64,000 nucleotides of DNA from Gemmiger sp. An87 (GTDB taxonomy: Bacteria; Bacillota; Clostridia; Oscillospirales; Ruminococcaceae): the NCBI RefSeq assembly GCF_002159185.1, contig NZ_NFHD01000003.1, positions 116,644-180,643 of the forward strand, given 5' to 3'. The notes beneath the pieces are model-generated. The model had not been told where the DNA came from and did not search any database. It was given only the letters and a program-made list of their open reading frames with translations. Made by a program: the position numbers and the translations under genes. This document shows positions 1-6,927 of the stretch, piece by piece. Position 1 is the stretch's first letter. Every line of letters starts with the position of its first letter.

Positions 1-1
1 C

Positions 2-196
2 AACGGCGTGACCGTGAAGGGCAAGAACGGCGCAAGCCAGACCCTGGCAACGGACGATGTGATCCTGGCCGTGGGCTACACCCCGGCCCCGGCCTTCGCC
101 AAGGGCCGCCACGTGCATGTGATCGGCGACGCCTGCAAGGTGGGCAACCTGCGCACCGTTGTCTGGCAGGCCTGGAAGGTGGCCGAGCGGCTGTAA
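2..196 (+). CDS. FAD-dependent oxidoreductase, C-terminal fragment
   Basis: This is the last 64 codons of a gene that begins before the window. The reading frame is open from base 2 to a TAA at 194-196. The segment VILAVGYTPAP followed by HVIGDACKVGN and a WQAW helix matches the C-terminal FAD-binding end of two-dinucleotide-binding oxidoreductases, where a GDA aspartate contacts the FAD ribityl chain. The old-yellow-enzyme/2,4-dienoyl-CoA reductase group of Clostridia ends in just this way. The substrate cannot be deduced from the fragment. An ATG-less internal GTG at 8 is simply part of the open frame and not a start. Confidence 0.6.
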   Translation, partial: NGVTVKGKNGASQTLATDDVILAVGYTPAPAFAKGRHVHVIGDACKVGNLRTVVWQAWKVAERL

Positions 197-217
197 CCAA
201 ACCGCATTAGGTTAAAA

Positions 218-274
218 TAAAACGATCCCCTCGGGAATCCGGCAAATGTCCGGCTCCGGGGGGATCGTTTTTTG
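218..274. terminator. Bidirectional intrinsic terminator
   Basis: The arms AAACGATCCCC and GGGGGATCGTTT flank a loop region and are bordered by A-rich sequence on the left and a T run on the right. It lies between the convergent oxidoreductase and PHP genes, so it can stop transcription from both sides. Confidence 0.85.
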
Positions 275-281
275 TTCCTTC

Positions 282-974
282 TTATTTTTTCAGAAGCGCG
301 CGCAGCGGGCAGTCCGGTGCAAGCAGCGGGAACTCGGTGCGCAGAGCCTCCAGACAGTGGGCGTCGCTGCCGGTGAGAAAGGGCAGCGACGGGGGAACCA
401 GCCCGGCGGCAGTCAGTGCCGCCGCCCGGTCCGGGTCGGCCAACTCCGCCAGCGAAAACTCCGGCTCTTCGGGCCAGAGCCCCAGCACACTGAGCAGGGA
501 ATAGCTGTCCCGGTCGATGTGAGCGGGCACCGGAACACCGCCCAGCTCCCGGCAAAGGCGGGAGGTCTCTTCCAGCGTCAGCCCGGCGGCTGTGGTAAGC
601 AGCTTTTTGGGCTGGTCGATGATCTCGTCGTCCTCGTTCATCACCCATTGCGGGCCCCAGATGGCCGGGTCCCAGTCGAATTCCGGCAGGCTCTCGTAAA
701 GGGCATCGCCCAGGGCCAGTGCCGCCTCCACCGTGGGAAGATAGCACAAAAGATGGATCTCCTCGGCGGTGTTGGCCTCCAGCGCGGGCAGCAGCTGTAC
801 CCCGTAGGCCTTACAGCATTTTTCAGCGGCGGGCAGGTTCCGGGCGCTGTTGTGGTCCGCGATGGCGATCACATCGGCCCCGTTCAGAGCACACAGCCCC
901 GCAATGGTGGCGGGGGTCATCTCCCGGTCTGCGCAGGGGGAAAGGCAGGAGTGGATGTGCAGGTCGTACCGCAT
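282..974 (-). CDS. PHP-domain metal-dependent phosphoesterase
   Basis: A 230-residue PHP-family phosphoesterase. The N-terminus MRYDLHIHSCLSPC carries the HxH metal-binding motif, followed by IAIADHNS at about residues 37-44, an acidic ALEAN segment, a PVPAHIDR motif near 150, and a C-terminal GSDAH (about 204-208). Together these are the expected metal ligands of the PHP fold. The family hydrolyses phosphate esters, but the substrate is not apparent. It is the last gene of the leftward hydrogenase-associated operon. A good ribosome site (GGGAGGTGA) precedes the ATG at 974. PHP proteins recur beside clostridial hydrogenase sensor genes, so a role in that signalling or in cofactor turnover is inferred. 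Confidence 0.8.
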   Translation of the reverse strand: MRYDLHIHSCLSPCADREMTPATIAGLCALNGADVIAIADHNSARNLPAAEKCCKAYGVQLLPALEANTAEEIHLLCYLPTVEAALALGDALYESLPEFDWDPAIWGPQWVMNEDDEIIDQPKKLLTTAAGLTLEETSRLCRELGGVPVPAHIDRDSYSLLSVLGLWPEEPEFSLAELADPDRAAALTAAGLVPPSLPFLTGSDAHCLEALRTEFPLLAPDCPLRALLKK

Positions 975-1007
975 GCCCGGTCACCTCCCGTTGGTTTTGA
1001 TGAATGC

Positions 1008-1337
1008 TTACAGCTGACCCAGCTTGCGGGCCAGCACCAGAGCAGCCTCATAGGCGGGCAGGTCGGTGGTGAACAGGGCCACCCCCTGCTGTGCGGCCCG
1101 CTCCAGCGCGTCCGGCATCCAGGCGGCCTCCTGGCACAGCACCACCGCCGCCGCGTCGGCCAGGCTGGCCACCGCTACCGTGTTGATGTTGCCCATCACG
1201 GTGAACCAGACCCTGCCCTTGGTGCAGCGGCTCATGGCCCAGCTGAGCAGGTCACAGCAGAAGCCGCCGGTCACCTCATGTTCAGGCACCGGCCCGGCGG
1301 GAACAAAGCCCAGATTTTCCAGTTCAAGATTGGTCAT
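1008..1337 (-). CDS. DRTGG-like small domain protein (second copy)
   Basis: A 109-residue soluble protein. It contains EVTGGFCCDLLSWAM, then GRVWFTVMGNINTVAVASLADAAAVVLC, and ends in a segment rich in small hydrophobic residues (GVALFTTDLPAYEAALVLARKL). This pattern is that of stand-alone DRTGG-type domains found next to hydrogenase sensor genes in Clostridia. DRTGG domains are regulatory alpha/beta modules often paired with CBS or kinase domains. The gene overlaps the end of the HydS-like gene by 14 bp, which indicates translational coupling. It is distantly similar in layout to the protein at 3041-3394. Biochemical function unknown. Confidence 0.65.
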   Translation of the reverse strand: MTNLELENLGFVPAGPVPEHEVTGGFCCDLLSWAMSRCTKGRVWFTVMGNINTVAVASLADAAAVVLCQEAAWMPDALERAAQQGVALFTTDLPAYEAALVLARKLGQL

Positions 1338-2610
1338 CGTCCCGGCTCCTTTCCTGTAAAAGCTCTTCCAGACGGCGGCGCATCAGCACGGTGCAGTCCT
1401 CCGGCTTTGCCCGGCCGCGCACCACGTCCTCGGCCAGGGCTTCGCAGGTGGGCGCGCCGCAGCCGCCGCAGTCCAGCCCCGGCAGCTGGGACAGAATGGT
1501 CCGCAGCCGGCTGTATTTCTCCATCTGCTCGGCCCGGGTGCCCTCCAGCTCCATCACCGGGGCATAGGCGGGGGGCGTGTCCCACCGCATGAAGTCCGGC
1601 ACCTGACGGCTGCTCAGGTGGGAGCGAGCCTCCGGCAGGCCACGGCGCAGCTGCTTCATTTTGGCTTTGGCGATGAAGGGGTTTTCCACCTGCAGTACGC
1701 CGCCCACGCAGCCGCCCGCGCAGGCGTTCAGCTCCACAAAGCGCAGGCCGGGCAGCTTTTCGTCCTCCAGGTCCTCCAGTACACGAATGACATTTTCGAT
1801 GCCGTCCGCCGCCAGGTAGTCGTCCACTCCGCGCAGGCTGATGCTTTCGCCGGTGCTTTCGCCCCAGCGCACGCCTGCGCGGCCGATCTGGCTTTTGCCC
1901 TCGCTGGGGGTTTGCTTCATGGCCCACAGCATGCGGGGATAGATCTCCTTGATGCTCACCGCCGCGTCCAGAGCGCTGTGCTCCACCCCCAAGGGGCTGC
2001 GCACATAGCTGATTTTGGCCGGGCAGGGCGAAAGAAAAATGCAGCCGATTTTCTCCGGTGCAAGGCCGGTGCGGCGGGCAGCGTCCCGCTTGGCGATGCG
2101 GGCGGCCACCTCCACCGGCGGGGCCAGCGGCAGCAGATGAGGCAGCAGGTCCGGGTAGCGCACCCGAATCAGCCGCACCACGGCCGGGCAGGCGCTGCTG
2201 ATCAGGGGCAGCGGCTGGCCCCCGGCGGTGATCAGGCGGCGAGTGGCGTCGCTTACCAGCTCGGCGGCGCGTCCCACCTCAAATACCTCGTCAAAGCCCA
2301 AAGCAAGCAGCCCGTCCACCACCAGGTCCGGCCCGGGCAGCCGGTTGAACTGACCCAGAAAGCTGGGCGGCGGCAGGGCAATGGTATAGTCGAACCGCTC
2401 CGTCACCGAGAGTGGGTCCGCGGCGGCGGTCTTGGCGTGATGGGGGCAGATGCGGATGCACTCGGCGCAGTCGATGCAGCGGGCCGGGTCGATGATGGCC
2501 TTGCCGCCCCGCACCCGGATGGCCTGGGTGGGGCACCGCTTGATGCAGTTGATGCACCCCTTGCACAGCGCCCGGTTCAGGGTCACGGAATGGATGAATT
2601 CCTGTTTCAT
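1324..2610 (-). CDS. HydS-like (putatively sensory) [FeFe]-hydrogenase homologue
   Basis: A 428-residue iron-sulfur protein. The N-terminus carries two 4Fe-4S motifs (CKGCINCIKRCP and CIDCAECIRICP), followed by an [FeFe]-hydrogenase large-subunit core. The three H-cluster loops are recognisable but divergent: L1 reads SSACPAV where catalytic enzymes have TSCCP/TSCSP, L2 reads SPCPAKISY and lacks the usual glutamate, and L3 reads ELNACAGGCVGG. The four cubane-ligand cysteines are kept. The C-terminus adds an extra Fe-S motif, LDCGGCGAPTCEALAEDV. Alanine replaces the proton-relay cysteine of L1, as reported for HydS-type putative sensor hydrogenases, so a redox or H2-sensing role is inferred. 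It lies in an operon with GHKL ATPase, DRTGG and PHP genes. Confidence 0.8.
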   Translation of the reverse strand: MKQEFIHSVTLNRALCKGCINCIKRCPTQAIRVRGGKAIIDPARCIDCAECIRICPHHAKTAAADPLSVTERFDYTIALPPPSFLGQFNRLPGPDLVVDGLLALGFDEVFEVGRAAELVSDATRRLITAGGQPLPLISSACPAVVRLIRVRYPDLLPHLLPLAPPVEVAARIAKRDAARRTGLAPEKIGCIFLSPCPAKISYVRSPLGVEHSALDAAVSIKEIYPRMLWAMKQTPSEGKSQIGRAGVRWGESTGESISLRGVDDYLAADGIENVIRVLEDLEDEKLPGLRFVELNACAGGCVGGVLQVENPFIAKAKMKQLRRGLPEARSHLSSRQVPDFMRWDTPPAYAPVMELEGTRAEQMEKYSRLRTILSQLPGLDCGGCGAPTCEALAEDVVRGRAKPEDCTVLMRRRLEELLQERSRDDDQS

Positions 2611-2625
2611 GGCGACCGCCTTTCC

Positions 2626-3048
2626 TCATAGAAGCACATTCATGCGGATGGTGGTGCCCTGCCCGGGCTGGGATTCGATGAAAAACTCGTCGCTATAGCG
2701 CTTCATGTTGGGCAGACCCATACCCGCCCCGAAGCCCAGGCTTCGCACCTGCTCCGAGGCGGTGCTGTAGCCCTCCTGCATGGCGAGGGCGATGTCCGGG
2801 ATGCCGGGGCCCTGGTCCTCCAGCCGCATCTGAATGGCCTCGGGGGTCAGCTCCACAAAGATCTGCCCGCCGCCCGCGTGGATGACCAGATTGATCTCGC
2901 CCTCATACAGCGCGATGGAGGCCTTGCGGATGGCCTCAGGGGGGAAACCCATTCGCTTTAAGGTGTGCTTCAGGTCTGCCGAGGCCTCCCCGGCGCGGGT
3001 GAAATCGTCGCCGGGCACGATGTATTCCAGCCGGATGGGCTCAGTCAT
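2626..3048 (-). CDS. GHKL-type ATPase, anti-sigma/RsbW-like
   Basis: A 140-residue single-domain protein of the HATPase_c (GHKL) fold. It has an N-box-like helix (IALYEGEINLVIHA), a G1 box DQGPGIPD, and a G2-type glycine stretch GFGAGMGLPNM. Proteins of this size are anti-sigma factor kinases or ATP-binding partners in hydrogenase sensor operons. No DHp phospho-acceptor domain is present, so it is not a full histidine kinase. The ATG at 3048 is chosen because GGGGAGG lies 8 nt upstream, while the GTG at 3057 directly abuts that site. It overlaps the preceding gene by 8 bp. The partner protein is unknown. Confidence 0.75.
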   Translation of the reverse strand: MTEPIRLEYIVPGDDFTRAGEASADLKHTLKRMGFPPEAIRKASIALYEGEINLVIHAGGGQIFVELTPEAIQMRLEDQGPGIPDIALAMQEGYSTASEQVRSLGFGAGMGLPNMKRYSDEFFIESQPGQGTTIRMNVLL

Positions 3049-3394
3049 GGCCGCCACCTCCCCGCAGGCCTGCCTGGTACAGAATACCGCAGGCGGAGAA
3101 CATGGTACGCTGGGTGGCCAGCACTGCGATGCCCCGCTGCTCGGCCAGCTCCAGCACCTCCGGCGAGGGGCGCTTGCCCCGCACGAACACGATGCACACC
3201 ATGTCCATCATGTCGGCGGTGCGCACCACCTGAGGATTGTTCAGCCCGGTGAGCAGCACGGCCTGGTCCTTCACAAAGGCCAGCACATCGCTCATCATGT
3301 CGCTGCCGCAGGCGTTGTGGACCTGGGTATCCAGCCGGGCGCTCGGTGTGAGCAGCTCGGCGGGAAGGAGGTGCAGAATGTCCTGAATGGTCAT
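3041..3394 (-). CDS. DRTGG-like small domain protein (first copy)
   Basis: A 117-residue protein and the first gene of the leftward operon. Recognisable segments are the N-terminal MTIQDILHLLPAELLT, the ACGSDMMSDVLAFV region, QAVLLTGLNNPQVVRTADMMDM, and IAVLATQRTMFSACGILYQAG. This order matches stand-alone DRTGG-type regulatory domains seen in clostridial hydrogenase loci. The ATG at 3394 has AAAGGGG upstream. An in-frame ATG at 3415 (MERGETA extension) is the alternative start. The C-terminus (GLRGGGGHD) runs into the start of the ATPase gene. Its ligand is not known. Confidence 0.65.
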   Translation of the reverse strand: MTIQDILHLLPAELLTPSARLDTQVHNACGSDMMSDVLAFVKDQAVLLTGLNNPQVVRTADMMDMVCIVFVRGKRPSPEVLELAEQRGIAVLATQRTMFSACGILYQAGLRGGGGHD

Positions 3395-3539
3395 GGCGGT
3401 TTCGCCCCTTTCCATGGGTTTTCTTCTTTCAGTATACGGCAAAAAGGGCAAAGCGGGCAATGGCCTTTGAAAAATCTGTCTGTGGCAGGTTGCATAAAAT
3501 TTGCCCAATTGTTTTTCTTTTGCGAAGATTAAAACTATG

Positions 3540-3577
3540 CAAAATTTATAGGAAAACGGGCAATTTTGTGTTACAAT
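3540..3577 (+). promoter_or_regulatory. Promoter region of the rightward hydrogenase operon
   Basis: A -10 hexamer TACAAT lies at 3572-3577 and no good -35 is seen. The 7-bp arms CAAAATT (3540-3546) and AATTTTG (3562-3568) form an inverted repeat over the -35 zone and could be an operator, although the AT-rich context makes chance possible. The whole 3395-3668 gap separates two divergent operons and holds no gene. Confidence 0.4.
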
Positions 3578-3668
3578 GATACCACTGAGTAAACGATACA
3601 GGCGGTCGCCCGGACTCAAAATTATCCCGGGCTCCGCGAAAAAAACAGAAAACGGAGGGATACCCAAC

Positions 3669-4166
3669 ATGAGGCGTTTTTCCACCCTGCCCTTCGCAGG
3701 GACCCCCGAACAGGAGCAGCAGCTCACGGAATGGCTGGACCAGCACAAGGATATGCCCGGCGTGACGATGCCTGCTCTGCAGAAGGCCCAGGAGATCTAC
3801 GGCTACCTGCCCATTGAGGTGCAGCGCATGGTGGCGGATGCCTTGGGCATCCCGCTGGCCGAGGTCTACGGCGTGGCCACCTTCTATTCCCAGTTCCGGC
3901 TGGTGCCCCAGGGGCGCTACCGGGTGAGCGTCTGCCTGGGCACTGCCTGCTACGTGAAGGGCAGCGGCAAGCTGTATGAGAAGCTGCAGGAGAAGCTGGG
4001 CATCGGCGACGGCGAATGCACGCCGGACGGCAAGTTCAGTCTGGACAGCTGCCGCTGCGTGGGCGCCTGCGGTCTGGCCCCGGTGATGATGGTGAACGAC
4101 GACGTGTACGGCCGTCTTACCGGCGAGGACGCCGAGCTGGACGCCATTCTGGCCAAGTACGAGTAA
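3669..4166 (+). CDS. NADH-linked [FeFe]-hydrogenase thioredoxin-like 2Fe-2S subunit (HydC/NuoE type)
   Basis: A 165-residue NuoE/HydC-family protein. The N-terminal helical part (PALQKAQEIYGYLP...VQRMVADALG) precedes the thioredoxin-like fold VYGVATFYSQF. The 2Fe-2S cluster cysteines are in VCLGTACYVKG and CRCVGACGLAPV. In multimeric NADH-dependent hydrogenases this subunit passes electrons between the flavin subunit and the hydrogenase. The ATG at 3669 follows GGAGGG at 3654-3660. An upstream in-frame ATG at 3576 lies inside the promoter and is rejected. It is the first gene of the five-gene rightward operon. Confidence 0.88.
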   Translation: MRRFSTLPFAGTPEQEQQLTEWLDQHKDMPGVTMPALQKAQEIYGYLPIEVQRMVADALGIPLAEVYGVATFYSQFRLVPQGRYRVSVCLGTACYVKGSGKLYEKLQEKLGIGDGECTPDGKFSLDSCRCVGACGLAPVMMVNDDVYGRLTGEDAELDAILAKYE

Positions 4167-4172
4167 GCGGCC

Positions 4173-4721
4173 ATGCAGGAGCTGAGCATGCATGTGATGG
4201 ACATCGCCCAGAATGCGGTGGCCGCCGGGGCGGCAAATACCCGCATCCTTTTAAGGATGGACCCCGCCGCCGACCGGCTGGAGCTGACTGTGGAGGACGA
4301 CGGCCGGGGTATGACCGAGGAGCAGGCTCGGGCGGCGCTGGACCCCTTTTACACCAGCCGCACCACCCGCAAGGTGGGGCTTGGACTGCCGCTGCTGCGG
4401 CTGACCGCCCAGCTCACCGGAGGCGACGTGGCCATCGAGAGCGCGCCGGGAAAGGGAACACGGGTCACCGCCTGGTTCGGCCTTTCCCACATCGACCGCC
4501 CCCCGCTGGGTGATATGGCGGGCACCATCTCCGCCCTGATGCAGGCAAACCCTGAGCGGGACTTTTGCTACGAGCTGCATGTGAACGACCAAAGCTTCGC
4601 GGTAAACAGCCGCGAGATCAAACAGATTCTGGGCGGTGTGTCTCTGGCACAGCCCGAAGTGGCACTGTTCCTCCGGGAATACATCGAGGAAAACAGCGCC
4701 CCCCTGCTGGAAAAGGAGTGA
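4173..4721 (+). CDS. GHKL ATP-binding protein of hydrogenase operon
   Basis: A 182-residue protein with a HATPase_c domain. It starts MQELSMHVMDIAQNAVAAGA, where the N-box asparagine is visible, and continues with the G1 box VEDDGRGM and the G2 region TTRKVGLGLPLL. It ends in a conserved extension with NSREIKQILGG. No histidine phospho-acceptor or sensor domain is present. Such stand-alone ATPases occur between the NuoE-like and 2Fe-2S genes in many clostridial hydrogenase operons, but their role is not established. The start at 4173 agrees with the family N-terminus. An internal ATG at 4188 has the better ribosome site (AGGAG) and is a possible alternative. Confidence 0.75.
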   Translation: MQELSMHVMDIAQNAVAAGAANTRILLRMDPAADRLELTVEDDGRGMTEEQARAALDPFYTSRTTRKVGLGLPLLRLTAQLTGGDVAIESAPGKGTRVTAWFGLSHIDRPPLGDMAGTISALMQANPERDFCYELHVNDQSFAVNSREIKQILGGVSLAQPEVALFLREYIEENSAPLLEKE

Positions 4722-4730
4722 AACGAACCC

Positions 4731-5102
4731 ATGAAAAGTCTGAAAGAGCTGGAGGCCATCCGGGACCGGATGCGCCAGACCGTGAATACCCGCGAGAGCG
4801 ACAGCAATACCATTCGTGTGGTGGTGGGCATGGCCACCTGCGGCATCTCCGCCGGTGCAAGGCCGGTGCTGAACGCCATTGTGGAGGAGCTGGCCCGGGA
4901 GAACGTGGCCGGTGTGCAGGTCACCCAGACCGGCTGCATCGGCATCTGCCAGCACGAGCCGGTGGTGGAGGTATATGAGCCGGGCAAGGAAAAGGTGACC
5001 TATGTGAAGATGACCCCGGAAAAGGCCATCCGCATGGTGCATCACCATCTGATGAAGGGCGAGCCGGTGGAGGAATACACCATCGGTTCGCTGACCAAGT
5101 GA
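4731..5102 (+). CDS. Thioredoxin-like 2Fe-2S ferredoxin
   Basis: A 123-residue (2Fe-2S) ferredoxin-domain protein. The cluster cysteines are in GMATCGISAGARPVL and QTGCIGICQHEPVVEV, the arrangement of thioredoxin-like ferredoxins related to NuoE. It is equivalent to the N-terminal domain of HydB in some hydrogenases but is encoded separately here. It lies between the GHKL ATPase and the NuoF-like gene with short spacing, so it is probably an electron-transfer component of the same complex. Confidence 0.8.
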   Translation: MKSLKELEAIRDRMRQTVNTRESDSNTIRVVVGMATCGISAGARPVLNAIVEELARENVAGVQVTQTGCIGICQHEPVVEVYEPGKEKVTYVKMTPEKAIRMVHHHLMKGEPVEEYTIGSLTK

Positions 5103-5118
5103 AAGGGGGCGCGGCACA

Positions 5119-6909
5119 GTGTACAGAAATCATGTGATGATCTGCGGCGGCACCGGATGCACCTCGTCCGGCAGCGACCGAATTGCCGCGGCCTTTGAAC
5201 GGGAGCTGGAGCGCCACGGTCTGGACAGCGAGGTCAAGGTGGTACGCACCGGCTGCTTCGGCCTGTGTGCCCTGGGCCCCATCGTGGTGATCTACCCGGA
5301 GGGCAGCTTTTACAGCCGGGTGAAGGAAGAGCATGTGGAGTGGATCGTGACCGAGCACCTGCTCAAGGGCCGCCCGGTGCGCAGCCTGCTGTTCGACGAA
5401 ACGGTGGACGGCGAGCGGATCAAAAGCCTGGACCAGACCGGCTTTTACAAAAAACAGAAGCGGGTGGCGCTGCGCAACTGCGGCGTGATCAACCCGGAAA
5501 ATATTGAGGAGTACATCGCATTTGACGGCTATGCCGCATTGGGCAAGGCGCTCACCGAAATGACGCCGGACGATGTGATCCAGACGGTGCTGGATTCCGG
5601 CCTGCGGGGCCGGGGCGGCGGCGGCTTCCCCACCGGGCGCAAATGGCAGCTGGCCTGCGCCGACCGGGGCAAGGTGAAAAAATTCGTCTGCTGCAACGCG
5701 GACGAGGGCGACCCGGGCGCATTCATGGACCGCAGCATGCTGGAGGGCGATCCCCATGCGGTGATCGAGGCCATGGCCATTGCGGGCTATGCCATCGGAG
5801 CCGACAAAGGCTATGTGTATGTGCGCGCGGAATATCCCATCGCGGTAAAACGGCTGCAGATCGCCATCAACCAGGCCCGGGACTACGGCCTGCTGGGCGA
5901 GGACATCTTCGGCAGCGGCTTTAACTTTGACATCGAGATCAAGCTGGGCGCGGGCGCCTTCGTCTGCGGCGAGGAGACTGCTCTGATGACCAGCATCGAG
6001 GGCAACCGGGGCGAGCCGAGGCCCCGCCCGCCCTTCCCGGCAAAGAAGGGCCTGTTCGGCCGGCCCACCATCCTGAACAACGTGGAGACCTACGCCAACA
6101 TTCCCCAGATCATCCTGAACGGAGCCGAGTGGTTCCGCAGCATGGGCACCGAAAACAGCCCCGGCACCAAGGTGTTCGCCCTGGGCGGCAAGATCCACAA
6201 TACCGGCCTGGTGGAGGTTCCCATGGGCACCACCCTGCGGGAGATCGTGGAGGAGATCGGCGGCGGCATCCCGGATGGCAAGAAGTTCAAGGCGGCCCAG
6301 ACCGGCGGACCCTCCGGCGGCTGCATCCCCGCCGAGCTGATCGACACCCCCATCGACTACGATTCTCTGAGCAAGATCGGCAGCATGATGGGCTCCGGTG
6401 GCCTGATTGTTATGGACGAGGACACCTGCATGGTGGACATCGCCAAGTTCTTTTTGGAATTTACCGTGGATGAAAGCTGCGGCAAGTGCACCCCCTGCCG
6501 GGTGGGCACCAAACGGCTGCTGGAGCTGCTGGAGAAGATCACCAGCGGCAACGGCACCATGCGGGACCTGGAGCGCATTGAGGAGCTGGCCGAGTTCGTG
6601 AAGAACAACAGCCTGTGCGGCCTGGGCCAGACCGCACCCAATCCGGTGCTGTCCACCCTGAAGTATTTCCGAGAGGAATACCTGGCCCATATCCAGGACA
6701 AACGCTGCCCGGCGGGCGTCTGCAAGGCGCTGCTGGTGTACAAGATCGACCCGGACAAGTGCCGCGGCTGCACCCTGTGCGCCCGTAACTGCCCGGCGGA
6801 CGCGATCATGGGCAGTGTGCGCAACCCCCACAGCATCGACACCAACAAGTGCGTGAAGTGCGGCGCCTGCATGGATACCTGCCGCTTTGGCGCCATCAGC
6901 AAAGGCTAA
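5119..6909 (+). CDS. NADH-linked [FeFe]-hydrogenase flavin subunit (HydB/NuoF type)
   Basis: A 596-residue NuoF-like subunit that binds FMN and NADH. Domain order: a thioredoxin-like 2Fe-2S domain (CGGTGC...TGCFGLCALGP, residues 1-95), the NuoF core with the NADH/FMN-binding GLRGRGGGGFPTG and GEETALMTSIEG, a 4Fe-4S motif ESCGKCTPCRVGTKR, and two C-terminal ferredoxin motifs (CRGCTLCARNCP and CVKCGACMDTCR). This is the layout of HydB in electron-bifurcating or NADH-dependent hydrogenases. The start is GTG at 5119 with GAAAGGGGG upstream. It passes electrons between NADH and HydA. Confidence 0.92.
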   Translation: MYRNHVMICGGTGCTSSGSDRIAAAFERELERHGLDSEVKVVRTGCFGLCALGPIVVIYPEGSFYSRVKEEHVEWIVTEHLLKGRPVRSLLFDETVDGERIKSLDQTGFYKKQKRVALRNCGVINPENIEEYIAFDGYAALGKALTEMTPDDVIQTVLDSGLRGRGGGGFPTGRKWQLACADRGKVKKFVCCNADEGDPGAFMDRSMLEGDPHAVIEAMAIAGYAIGADKGYVYVRAEYPIAVKRLQIAINQARDYGLLGEDIFGSGFNFDIEIKLGAGAFVCGEETALMTSIEGNRGEPRPRPPFPAKKGLFGRPTILNNVETYANIPQIILNGAEWFRSMGTENSPGTKVFALGGKIHNTGLVEVPMGTTLREIVEEIGGGIPDGKKFKAAQTGGPSGGCIPAELIDTPIDYDSLSKIGSMMGSGGLIVMDEDTCMVDIAKFFLEFTVDESCGKCTPCRVGTKRLLELLEKITSGNGTMRDLERIEELAEFVKNNSLCGLGQTAPNPVLSTLKYFREEYLAHIQDKRCPAGVCKALLVYKIDPDKCRGCTLCARNCPADAIMGSVRNPHSIDTNKCVKCGACMDTCRFGAISKG

Positions 6910-6927
6910 GGAGGGCACACGGCAATT

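Noticed and set aside
3480..3600. Rex operator in front of the hydrogenase genes
   Set aside because: No TTGTTAA-n4-TTAACAA-like sequence found; only a 7-bp AT-rich inverted repeat.
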